From assembly GCF_014805625.2 (NCBI RefSeq), contig NW_023998414.1:9956568-10020567 (forward strand): 64,000 bases of DNA. Direction: 5' to 3'. Positions 12,044 through 23,322 of the stretch are shown here, one piece after another (the stretch's first letter is position 1; every line of letters begins with the position of its first letter). The DNA comes from Glossina fuscipes (lineage: Eukaryota; Arthropoda; Insecta; Diptera; Glossinidae). Made by a program: the position numbers and the translations under genes. The notes under the pieces are model-generated. The model was not told the origin of the DNA. It searched no databases and saw nothing but the letters and a program-made list of their open reading frames with translations.

Positions 12044-12101
12044 TTTTTTACACGGTATAAACGGTCCTTTACAAACCGTGCAAACAATAACGTGTAAAAA
12101 A
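12044..12101. repeat. Nested inverted repeat with two competing hairpins
   Basis: TTTTTTACACG (12,044-12,054) pairs perfectly with CGTGTAAAAAA (12,091-12,101). CACGGT (12,051-12,056) also pairs with ACCGTG (12,075-12,080), using part of the same left arm. It could be a terminal structure of a lost element or a fold-back sequence; function unknown. Confidence 0.6.
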
Positions 12102-13716
12102 TGCATGCAATATATGGTAAATTTGGGAATATATTCCGCAATTTTAAAGAATGTTAAAAAATTATGAATTCCAAATAAATTCCCAAAAAAAACGTGCAAA
12201 AAAAAAAAAAAAAAAAATTAATAATGAAATCCATAGAATATATTTGTCAAACCAAAACAATTCATTTTTATTACAAAGAATAAATTAGACCTGATGTACG
12301 GTGAAAATTCAGTGCATAGGTACAACATATACAAAAGTGAAATTGCAAATAAATTGAAAATTGATAACAAGCGTTCTCGCTTATTACGCACTAGACCCTC
12401 AACAAATGAATATCAACTTTTCGAATTCTTTTGCATTAAACGAGTTGAACTTTCTAACACAAAATAAATAGTGAATAAGGAAACAATACGTTCAAGTTGG
12501 CGTATGACGAGATAACGAAGAACCTGATCATAAATATCGAATACTTTCGGTGGTAGATCAAGTCACTAACCAAGACAAAGTTTGAGTTGGAAAAAGAAGT
12601 TCGTTTTGGGATTCGCGGTAAAACCAAAAATTCATATAAAAAGTGAATTTATTCTTAATGTTGAATCGTGTTATTTCAAAATCGGGTAAAAAATGTGTTA
12701 CGTGTAAATAAAAAAAAGTCTTGAACCTTTGATAGGTAAAAATTCATATATCTTATGAAACCTCTGCATTATTAATTCATTTTTATTTTCCCTTCCACCT
12801 ACAGCTAACTCCATAATTAAAATTATGCCCGCGATATATAGTAGTTGAGAGCAAAACAAAACAAAACGAATATAAAAATTTTAATTTTAAATATAAAGCC
12901 CAGTGTAACTCGGCATAAAAATTGCTATAAGAGACACGACGTCAACACATAATCGGCATAACAGTCGGAAGGGTTAAGCCCCTACTCATGTATACTGTTA
13001 CTTATACACTGGCTTAGCAGTTTTAGCGGTTTACGGCCTCACAATAACAAATTTTTTCATGGCGTCAAGGTCTAATTTGAAAGCCAATGCAAAATCTTTC
13101 ACACATAAGTTAGGAAGTTGACGTGATGGGGGCTGATGTGTATGTGGAAATCAAACATTTACATAAAAATGGTGTACGAAAATGAGTGAATGACTGCTTT
13201 AGGTGAAGTGGAGTAGACTTTGCCGCGCTATATAGCGTTCTCTCTGTGCATAAAGTCAATCGTGAGTATATGTTCAACACGAAGGCGATCACAAGCATTT
13301 CTCACTCTTGGTCTTTCTATTTGATCGATTAAAAATCTTTAACCTTAAGTAGGAATTCCTAAAAATTTTTCCAATAATCGATTGGATGATTACTCAGGTC
13401 TTTCTAATAAATCAAAGCTTAAAAGTGAATATAGTCAGGTGCTGTTGGAAGTGTTGTAATGTTGTTGACAATTAAATAAGAAAGAAATTGTTTTGTTTCA
13501 ATAAATTCAATAAATTATGATAAAAACATCAAATAACTGGTATATCGAGGTTACATAAATTTACAATAAATATATATATAAATGTGTGCGTACGTTGTAT
13601 TATATAAATCAAGTATTATCAAATATTTTAATGACGCAAATAAAGTAAAATAGTTGTGCACACGCTTTATAAAAACCTTGAATTTCTTATCAGTGCCCAT
13701 ATAGCTATCAACGGAC

Positions 13717-13993
13717 ATAAACAAAACTTATAATTTCTTTTTGAGCCGCTTCGCGGAACAATGCAAGCTCATTCAATGGTTTTACTTGCCCATCATGTAA
13801 ACAGTTAAAGGCGATTAAATCGAAAGTATCGGGGAAGACATAATTTTCCATTTGCAATCATAAAGTGCAAGAAATTGATTGGATCCGCTAGCAAGCTTTA
13901 AGGCGCGGTATAAGAACACTTCCTTCAAGAATTCATTGTAAACGAAAAGAGGTTTCAAAGATTCGCCGCAAAGCGAATAAAGAAAAAACGATT
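13717..13993 (-). pseudogene. Unrecognised protein-like segment in two overlapping minus frames
   Basis: On the minus strand one frame opens just after a TAA at about 13,996, runs for about 58 codons (LYSLCGESLKPLFVY early, FLALYDCKW late), and stops near 13,819. A second frame, shifted by one base, opens at ATG about 13,852 and runs 47 codons (ENYVFPDTFDLI, LNELALFREAAQKEII) to a TGA near 13,710. Reading from the first into the second gives one continuous protein-like stretch with a single frameshift. I recognise no family. It may be a decayed coding relic, an exon, or chance; frames this long do occur by chance here. Confidence 0.2.
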
Positions 13994-15063
13994 GTTACTT
14001 GCTGTCCCTCATGCCAGTTGGCTGATGTAAGGCTTGTTCTTTATTTTTTTTTTTGTTTTTTTATTTATTTCTGGCGCCTTTTTTCAAAATTATTACCATC
14101 AGCTGGTCTCTATCAAAACGAGCTACCCAAAAATGGGAAACGATTAACTTATTCACGAATCATTATTGTCAGTTGGAATATTATTTAAGTGCAAGATCAA
14201 TATGCGGTTGCATGCGTAAATGGAAAGAGATCTTTTTACGCGACAATATCTCTATAGCTGCCTATCGATGCTAGACGAAAAGTAATGTTGTGGGAGGCTT
14301 ATAGTGTGGCTAAGATATATCCATTTTCTTACAAATGCTTTGCTTTCTGGAACATTCCACTTGATTTTATTAAATGACAGATTTTGGGAGAAATCACTTA
14401 AGATCGTACATTCATTGAACAACGAATAATGAAAAGTATTTGACACATTCTGAAGTACATGTCATAAGTGAAGAGATATTTTCTTTATTTTGTAAATTTA
14501 ACACTTTCTCGCAAAGCAATTTTCTTTTTTCTCTTTTTTTTTTTTATATATATTTATTTATTTATTTATTTATTATTTTTTTGATTTAAATTTTATTCCG
14601 ATTTATACAATATTAAAAACACATCTAAAATGTACGAAATCTGTATACAGACTGACCGATCTACATGTTTGAAAATATTTATAATTTAGAATGAAATGAA
14701 AATCAAAATCGAAACCGTACCAGCTACTAATGAGTAGATGTTAAAAAAAATGAAGAGTAAAATATGAAAAGGAAAGAAAGAAGCGAGCTATACTACCATC
14801 GCTTATACACACAGTTTGCGCAGAGGAAGAATTATACCCGAATCTAAGGAAAAACAAAACGGCATAGCCCACCAACACCGAGACTGCACACAAGAAACAA
14901 AACAAAACTCAAGAAAACATTAATAACGAAATTTTCTTATGATAACATAACGAAGAAATTCCAAATACAAATAATGTATTGTTCCTTGCTATGCTAAACA
15001 TAAAAATTATGTACAATGAGATAAACTAAAAACAAAAAAACACAAAAAAAAAAAAAAAACACC

Positions 15064-15204
15064 ATACTTCGTTCTAACACATGGCTCGCCCGGTAAGGTT
15101 TGCCTTCTCTAGTTCTTAATGCGGGCATAAATGGTTTGTTCTTCTTGGGTTCATTGTATGTTAGTCGCTCTATTGTAAAGTCATGCTCAAATGCAGACGC
15201 AATT
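15064..15204 (-). other. Possible short exon or coding relic, family unknown
   Basis: On the minus strand a frame just after TAA (15,207-15,205) gives a charged, protein-like peptide with AFEHDFTIERLTYNEPKK, then FMPALRTREGKPYRASH, then VLER. It is locally less AT-rich than its surroundings and ends against a poly-T tract. TTTGAG at about 15,187 could be a weak acceptor, and GAA before GTATGG near 15,070 a possible donor. No start codon, domain or neighbouring exon is convincing. Confidence 0.25.
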
Positions 15205-15413
15205 TAGATTTGACTGGAATTTGTAGGTAAAGAAAAAGGTACCTGCTTTGAACCTGCTATGCACCTCTATTTTTTCTTCCTATTTTTGTTTTTTTGTTTT
15301 TTTTTGTTTTTGGGAGGGGGTTTTCTTTTAACACACGGGAATTGTTTCTTACTATGGTAAGGTAAGAAGAACAAAAAGTATTTAGTTATAATTAAAAAAA
15401 AAAAAAAATATTT

Positions 15414-15450
15414 GTATATATGTATATATATATATATATATGTTTAAATA
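15414..15450. repeat. (TA)n microsatellite
   Basis: TATATA run with interspersed TG units, directly visible. Confidence 0.85.
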
Positions 15451-15678
15451 TATAAGTAGACTTGTGATGAATATGCGTTTTCTTGTTGATATAGAAAACT
15501 CTCCGTAACGCACGGATTGGTTTTTCCACCTTGCATTGAAATCGGATTTTTTCATTTTCTGCCTTTTATCAGTTTTGAAAGAAAGTCCATAAAAGCACGC
15601 ATACACGTGCTCACTGTCTAATGTAATCAAAAAATAAGTCGAATGTGCGCATAAAAAGGGAAAATATTTATTATGATC

Positions 15679-16330
15679 TTAATCGCCTTCAAAGTACCTC
15701 CGTCCTGCATAATGCGCCGTTACGCCAGTGAGAATAGGCTTAAAATACTTTCTTCGATTCGGTCTGTCTTAATCTCGCCTCAATTGAGGCGAAACGGTAT
15801 CTCTGAACCAGTCCTTTGAGTCTGATATGGAGTCGCGGCTTCTTGGCGATATATATTACCGAAGAAACAATGCCGTATAGGACAAGGTTTTATTATCGCG
15901 GTGCAAGTACCAAGAATTGTTTGGCCATAGTCGCGGCCTCTTGAAGCGTGTTGCATCGCGCACACTACCCGTAATATTCAAAGAGTATCCAGAAGGAAAA
16001 ATAAGTTTAGAATGCACAATGTCGCGATAGTGGAAGAAAACTGCCCGCTCATAGACTTGATTTTCGAGTGACCCTGGCGCTGACTTTTTCGGTCTTGGTG
16101 CACCTTTGGCCCGTTTCGGGTTGCAATGCAAACGAAAAGCCTAGAGTATCCGCAGGATTCTTAATTTTGAATCGACGACTTCGAGTACCAAATCTTTGAT
16201 TTTCTCGACGTGGTTTTTATCGATCGATTGTTGGTTGGTGGTCGTCCGGGATGCTGTTCGTCTTGAACTCATTCTTGCCCTACTTTGAAGTGTTTGTATC
16301 GCTTGTGGTAGATAGTTTTTTAGCACATTG
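15679..16330 (-). mobile_element. Decayed mariner-family transposase remnant
   Basis: The minus strand carries mariner transposase blocks in the right order. There is an N-terminal piece VEKIKDLVLE (about 16,200). Then comes a central block with PRPKK, FFHYRDIVH and KRPRLWPNNSWYLHRDN (16,090-15,870), and finally the terminal motif YFEGD followed by TAA at 15,681-15,679. Known mariner transposases have FFD..GIVH and HxDNA around the first two catalytic aspartates. Here the first Asp is replaced by His while the second is present. The third-Asp region and most of the segment between helix-turn-helix and catalytic core are missing, and there are internal stops. It is a dead copy. I could not identify terminal repeats, so the limits are those of the recognisable coding relic. 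Confidence 0.75.
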
Positions 16331-16339
16331 CATAACTCA

Positions 16340-19300
16340 ATGTCATTAACGCTTAACTACTTTTAATGGTTAAAAAGTGAATTCTCTTGATAAAGTTTTG
16401 TGAATATTTTGTTTTTCTTTCTATTTTTTTTTTTTTAGTTGATTTTCATAAACGAAAACAAACCATGTAAAAATCCCATAGTATATTCATATATTATATA
16501 TATATATATCTTCATATCTGGCTATTTATGGCGAACGTATATTATGGCACCGGTTATCTCTGTTGTATTTCAGTTGCAATACAATAAGTTTTATAAGACT
16601 TGTATTAATTATATGTAAATTGCTGTCTGTGCACATATCTGTGAATAAAAATTATAACGTATATGTGGGTTAACTGTAAATTATTTAAAGCATGTCTATT
16701 ACTTGCCAGTCTACGATACGTATATCGCACCTTTTATACTTTTATTCAAGTTTTTGTTAAAAAAAAAAAAACTAAAAAAAAAAAACACAGTTACATTTTA
16801 CCGTATAGATGGCATTTATATAAAATGAAATAACCGTTTGACTTGGTATACAATCAAATTTTTTCATCTAAACTAATGAAAATGCGTAAGCGTTAGCCAA
16901 GCCTTCACGAGTACGTAACGTTTCATAGTTACATAGACGTACATCTATATGCCAGTGGAACATACTTTTTCGAAGGGCATTGCTACACTTCTCTTCAAAG
17001 GATCAGAAGGTACTGAATGTTTTTTTTTTTTTTTTTTTTCGTTTGACCGATAGATATTTAAGAGACACATCTCGTTATCTATCCAGTTGCCCATCATTCT
17101 AAAGGTCGCAGAATTCTAGTGACTAGCGACTGTAATAGATTGAATTTTATCGATGATAAAAGGTTATTGAACTTAATGAACAACGACGAAAATATATTTA
17201 CAAACCTCTTTCCTCACAACGATTCAAAAATGAAAACAATTTCGAGTAGATAGCGTCGCTTCTTCTAATTTTCATCAATACCGTAGAATTTGTATCGAGT
17301 TGCGGATATTATTTTATTATTAAATAATTTTTAATGGGCCACGCCTATTTATTTGCAATTCCTTTGATACTTTTACTAACTACTGATTACTAATTATATC
17401 TGAAAGAAAATTAAACCGATGCTATCCCACACTTGTCCTGGACACTCTACCGCGACTCGTCCTTTTTTAATCACACTGCGCGTCGTTCGAACGGTCTACC
17501 AGCAGTTGCCTTTCCCGCAAAGACTGGTGCTTCCAACACTCTATTCCCGCCTTCCATCCTTCTCTACATACACAACGCGCTGTTCACCGTCGTTCGCCCG
17601 CGTATAGGGGACATCTCCTGAGTGACTCGTCACACGCAAAAGAATAGAAAGAAAAAAAAAAAAAAAGAAAAAAAGAAAAGAAAAGCCTTATAGTAGCTAC
17701 TGTACTGATAGGGCGCAGCACTTAATCAGCAGCATTTAGTCAATTGAAAATCTATAAGAGCAGCTTTGCTGGCCTTTTATGATATGATTGTGAATACGAT
17801 ATTCCCTGTAATTAACGTATTTGTGACAGATAGTTTCTAACACTTACAATATGTTCAGCCTAAGTTGCTGATTTTAAAACAAGTCAGATGAGATCTTCAT
17901 CTCATCATACAGGACGTTATTGAAAGTTTGACAGCCAACCATAAAAATTGTATATTAGCTTTCGAGGGAAATCGATCCAAATGCTACTTTGTCAATATTT
18001 ATATTGCTTTTCAAATATATATATATATATACATAGAGAAGTTAATGCAATGTAATGGGAAATAATAACTTATATTATAATATATGTGTGTTTGTAACGT
18101 AGCGTATCAAATGATTGAACTTGACTGACTCATCATGGCATTGTATTTGCTTTTCAAAACGGCCACATAAGAGCATATGCATGCATTGATATGAATTTGA
18201 AACGTTATCAATTTAATGTCTTCATGCATAAAATGTAAACCATGTACGTACGTACGCTAAGTACTTATGCATTCATCAGGTTGTCAAGAGTTAGAAAGAG
18301 AAAAATTAATACTATTTAATAGAATGTTTGCCTCGCTATAAGGTTTATATCTCTGCGAGAATCGTTCGTATACCATTCAATGAATGTATTTATTAGTAAA
18401 GGCAAGCATGTGATAAGCACTTCGATCATGCGCCTTAAAAAGAAAAAAAGAAAAAAAATTCAACTTCATTTCTTATATATGATAGATATGTAGGCCTAAA
18501 GCGTTACACATTCTTTTCTACAGTATTTCTTGTATATTTATTCCTTCTTTTTCTTCATCATTTTGTTCTTGTTATAATTTTTTTTTTTTTTTTTTTTTTT
18601 TTTTGCTTTTCTTCTATACTTGTCGGCTTAATGTGATTGATGTGTCGCCATTAAGTGGTCGTTAATGTCCATTTAATGAGTTGTGATGTACTCTGGCTAT
18701 ATAGAGTGTTAGTTAAAGAAAAAAAAGACATAGAGCGTGTGTGTAGGTTTTCGTAAATTTATTATGATGAACTTTGTGGTTTTTATTGATAGTATGCAAA
18801 AAAAAAAAAAAAAAAAAAAAAGATGAATACAAAAACAACAACAATAATGACATCAAGGCAAACTGAATTAGTTTTCTTCATACTAAATAAATAAAAAAAG
18901 ATTTATTTAATGTTCTTACAATAATGTAGAAACTCGAAGTAAATATTCATTAAAAGGTAAGGCTTTTATCTTTGTAATATTTAATGGTCAATAGAAATAC
19001 ATATGTATATACGAAATTGTATACATAAAAAAAATAAACACATTAAGTAACACATTGGAAACATGTATGCAATTTTGTGTGTGCCATATATATATCTTGC
19101 TGTGGATCGAAAATATCCTTTACAGAATACTTAAGCATTCAATATTAATAAAATGAATCGAGAAATATCGATAATTTACAACTGACAGTTAAAAGAATGG
19201 ACGAAGTTATCGACAGAGTTATGGACGGACAGCTAGGGCAACACACGATAAGCAGACGATATGAGAGGCGGGCAGTCAACAAAAGAAGAGAATGAATGGT

Positions 19301-20830
19301 GGTAGGATGGACGGACAGGTGAAAAGATAAAACTTGAAACGGATCAATGAATAGATCGATAGATGACTGACTGGCTTACGTGATGCTTGATTGCTATAGG
19401 CTTCATTTTAATTGCTTGTACCAGCAATTTAAAACTATCTGAGTTTTTTTTTTGCGGTTAATTTTAATAAGAGAGAACGAACGTAGTATGTTTTGTTTTA
19501 TTAAGGGATATTTATCTTCGTTTGCTTAGCTTTCTATGCTGTTAATTAATTATAATAGATTAATATAAACGATGGGCTCTTCTTACGTAGTGTTTTTTTT
19601 TTTTCTCGTAAATACGTTTACATAAATACCACACATCATGTCCTTTACAACGTACATAACATCGCATCAGACTCTCTATCTATCTATCTATCTATCTATC
19701 TCTGGGTATGAGTGAAAGTTACATTGTTAATGCACTCCTTGGCATTCCTGATTCGAAAATCTTCTTAAATTTTTCTTCGTATCGGTAAAATCGATAATTG
19801 AGTGTTGACCACAATGCATGCATACGTGCACATCGTACATGACGTATTCAAATCTCGAAATATTAGATGGCGTACCTGCTTACGTATAGTTGAACATATA
19901 GCTTACATTGCTTTAATGCCGTAATGCAAGTAGATGGGAAGATTTTGCATCCAGCTGCATGTATTCCCTTTGTCAAGCCAATCAATTGTGTTTATGCGGA
20001 TCTAATGAAAGTTATAATTTCAAGAGCCATATGATTTTTAAATGGTTCGTTCTTACTGAACATTCTTAATTAATGCATTAATTAATTATAAATATTCGGC
20101 TTTTACGTATTGTGCTAGCTTACGAAATTTTTTCAATTAAAATTTGTTTTTTGATCGAAATAAAAAAAACAAGAAAACAAAAACATATTCAATTTTCAAA
20201 GAAATCTTTCACTTTATTAATGTTTTTGCGAACAACATCCAATCATGTGTGTGTGTCAGTCTTTTCAAATCGTATGATAGTGCAATGTAAGCTATGTGCT
20301 CTATATGCTTACGATATTGTATCAATGCGTCAATGTGCGAGGCAAATGCATTCATTCTATTCGGAGCTTTAGTTATTTGGCAGCAATGAACGATATGAAT
20401 ATGCCTGCATTGTGCTAAGCTCTTTATTGTTTTGCATCTCATTGCAGATGATTGTGTTTTTAAGTTTTAAAGAATGTATATTGAGTTCCTTTACGCATAC
20501 GAAGACTTAGAGATAACGAAAAATTCACGAAAATAAACAGCTTTCGATATGTTCCGTTCCGCCCTTTAGTAAAATTCAATTCGGCTTAAAATCTACTTTC
20601 TGCAATGCTTAATAATCGAAAAATACACCATCGCTATTTACAGTCCTTTGCCTCCTAACAGGTAGTTAGAACGCAGATGTGCTTGCGGTCTGGAAGCGCA
20701 ATAATCATCGGCAAGCTTTAGCCTTCGCCTAAGGCGTTGATTTGTTAAATGCAAATGTCTGCACCGATTTGAACCAATGCTAATCGGAAGAAACCAGGTC
20801 GCAAGAAAGAGCGCCACAATCGGGAGATGT
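16340..20830. other. Non-coding stretch; no gene seen
   Basis: It contains T runs at 17,018-17,039 and 18,580-18,604, an A run at 18,799-18,821, and a (TATC)n microsatellite at 19,676. A more GC-rich patch at 17,419-17,640 has two overlapping 62-codon frames without recognisable features. The 19,195-19,320 interval carries two GGACGGACAG words that may be a worn dispersed-repeat copy. Confidence 0.5.
19676..19702. repeat. (TATC)n microsatellite
   Basis: Perfect tetranucleotide repeat, directly visible. Confidence 0.95.
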
Positions 20831-21019
20831 TCCTAAGGCAAGCTAAAGATAACTTCTTGTATTAGTCTTGCTGGAGACGGACGGACATTCTGAAGAGTAA
20901 AATGACCTACTTGTGTTATCGTCTACAAATATAAGATACCATACCTATTCATAAAATGTATAGGAGGAAGGCTATGAACTGCATCGATTTAACCACTGAG
21001 TTCACCAACAACCAGCAAA

Positions 21020-21418
21020 GATTGGTCACGCTTCAGTTGAGAGTTTAAAAATGACGGATCAGATCGGAGAGTTTATTCCTCCGTTCAGCAGATCAAACAA
21101 TAGAAAATCGGCGCTTTTCTACCGACGGTAATCTAATGAATCTGGGGGGGTAGGGAACGCATGGGATTTCAACTCAGAATGCGTATCGTAAAAAAAAAAA
21201 TTACTTTATAATTAATAATTGGGCGGGCAAACTATTGCAGCATGCTCAAGAACGCGCCTGATCAAACTCAAGAATAATCTTTCCTTACCTGACGGTTTCC
21301 TTAACGACGGTTCCTTCGCTCTCCGCTTAATGAAATCCAGCAAACTCGTCGCTTTATTAACTAGGTAGGTCTCATAGGTCCATTCAGAGAAGTCGCATAA
21401 ATCAGAAAATGAAGACAC
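21020..21418 (-). mobile_element. Non-LTR (jockey-type) reverse transcriptase relic
   Basis: The minus-strand frame 21,418-21,212 contains NKATSLLDFIKRRAKE, then LFLSLIRRVLEHAAIVCPPNY. This corresponds to the conserved stretch after the RT catalytic core in insect jockey-clade elements (helix with LGFIKR, then L..SLVRPILEY...W.P.Y). Downstream on the same strand, other frames give degenerate matches to the following LPPY.../RR.I... region, interrupted by stops and an A/T tract. Only the C-terminal part of the ORF2 protein survives, which is typical of an old 5'-truncated copy. Clade assignment is tentative. Confidence 0.6.
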
Positions 21419-22257
21419 TTTTTACACATACACGTAAACTATTATATTTGTATGCAAATTTCAATTATATTTATTTTATGTCAGGCATCGCATCGTCAGG
21501 CATTTTTCCAAATTTTACACAAGAAACGGCTACAAAAAGAAGGCAATGCGTCTCCTCATTCCTGGCAAATTTCATGCGGGCTTATGTGAATCGGAAATAT
21601 TGCATGAATTGCATATGTGTGTGAGACTGAAAGACTATTTTGATCGTACATATATTATTTTTGAAGGGAGAAAAGCGCGAGCGGAAAAACGTGAGAAGTA
21701 AAAAGTATAAATAATTGAGTTCAAATTGAATTTTAAAAAACTTATTTCGCATTTATATGCAGCGATAAATGACTGTTGTGCCAAAATGTTGGAAAAAAGT
21801 GCTGAACGAATTTCAATAATTTCATAATGTCCGACATTAAGTAAAGTAAAGACAAAATTATGTCAACGGCGTAACACTGTTTTAGCTAATTTACTTAAGA
21901 GGTTGGAAAAAAAAAAAAAACAAACTGTTTGCACTATTCATTTGTAGATGGTATTCAATTTTTTATTTTTTTTTAATTTTTATTTTTTTTTATTTTTATA
22001 AATATTAAATGTTTATGAAATAACTATTTTATTTATTATTAATTTTTGTTTTCTCAATGGCAGCCCAAAACAATGTTTTATGGGTGTGGATAACTTTGAT
22101 AATGTCTTTGAATTGATTATGGAACAGGGAGCGAAAACAGAAAAATAGGATAGTGTAGTCGAATATTTATAAATAATCATTTTTCCCTTAATTTTTTTTT
22201 TTTTTTTTTCTTTTTTCCTATGACCAATCACTCAACGAAAGAAAAGTAGATAGAATA

Positions 22258-22420
22258 AAAAGGTAGGGGCCAGCTGCAAGCTAGTGGGTATGTACTGTTA
22301 CCGCCTAAGCACTCATTACAACTACAAGCAAGCAGACGCAAATGGCACTGTGATCTGAACCGGCGAAGGCCGACGACTTGATGGTCATGACCCTTATGTA
22401 TGGGGATGCAGCCACTTGAA
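22258..22420 (-). mobile_element. SINE-like short repeat, copy 1
   Basis: It shares an ordered set of words with 63,849-64,000: AGGTAGGG, a TGCA-GTCT-like middle, TTACCG, AGCACTCA, then a GAACC...GCGAA...CTTG end. On the minus strand the upstream end contains GGTTCAGATC, close to a pol III B box. Orientation is inferred from that motif. The 3' side would be the CCCTACCTTTTTATT end. Confidence 0.4.
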
Positions 22421-22429
22421 AATTATTTA

Positions 22430-23290
22430 GACCATTCTCTAAATAGAAGCATTTAAAGGAATATCTCGCGTAAATATTCTCTGCCTAGTTATTCAAAAAA
22501 AAAAAAAAAAAAAAAAAGTTCAGGCCACCACTTTATCGAAAGATTATGAAAGCATTGTATGCTCTACCCAAACGAAAGATATATGAGGTCAAAACGTGAG
22601 AAGAATCTGATCAATCACAATGGAAAATATTATCGATGGAAAGTTTATTCTCTCATGAAAAACGAAACGTTTTATTTAAAAGTAAAAAATAAATCCGAAA
22701 TTACTTTTTTGCCAATCTTTTGGTGTTCAATATTTTGATATTTTTAATACATTATCGATTGCATTATTTTATGCATTAAACATAACTGAAGGAGAGACGT
22801 ATTTTGGTTAGCTGATAAACGCAACGTATATGCAATTTGCTAATAGGTGGACTTTTTTTTTTTTTATATGAACTTTGCTGACCTTAAGAGATGTAAAATA
22901 AGTTGAAAAAGAAAAAAAAAAAAAAAAAAAGTAATACAATTAAATATTATTTATAGAGGCAGTTAAAATAATTATTCGATCAATTACGTGTATGTAGGTG
23001 TACATGTATGAATTTTGTGCCTACATTAGCACAATAAAGTTCATTACGGTTCATTTAAATGAATTTATTACACTTTGTGTACATAACGTAAACGTATGCA
23101 TACAATACACAGTGCACATAATATATATATATATAGAGGAATATAGTTATATAGTTAATTTATTGTAAATTTCTGTTTTTGTTGTTAAAATGTCATCATC
23201 GCATATCGATGTCTCATGAATTTCATATTAATTCGATTTATATTTTATTCATATTTATTTACTTTACAGAGACATGGGCATGTATGCATG

Positions 23291-23322
<32 letters not shown>

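Larger units (their letters stand above)
8240..13710. other. Long non-coding stretch; no gene seen
   Basis: It holds (TA)n at about 8426-8452, T/A runs at 8361-8380, 10,876-10,891 and 12,197-12,217, and a nested inverted repeat at 12,044-12,101. Several frames of 60-111 codons exist (for example minus 9214-9549), but none has a recognisable domain, signal or supporting splice pattern. Confidence 0.5.

Noticed and set aside
17419..17640. GC-richer patch with two overlapping 62-codon frames
   Set aside because: Neither frame shows a domain, signal peptide or splice sites; overlapping frames suggest composition only.
20840..20960. Possible minus-strand copy of the TCCGTCTG repeat around GACGGACGGACATTC
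   Set aside because: Only the simple tract and weak flanks match, so it was not listed as a feature.
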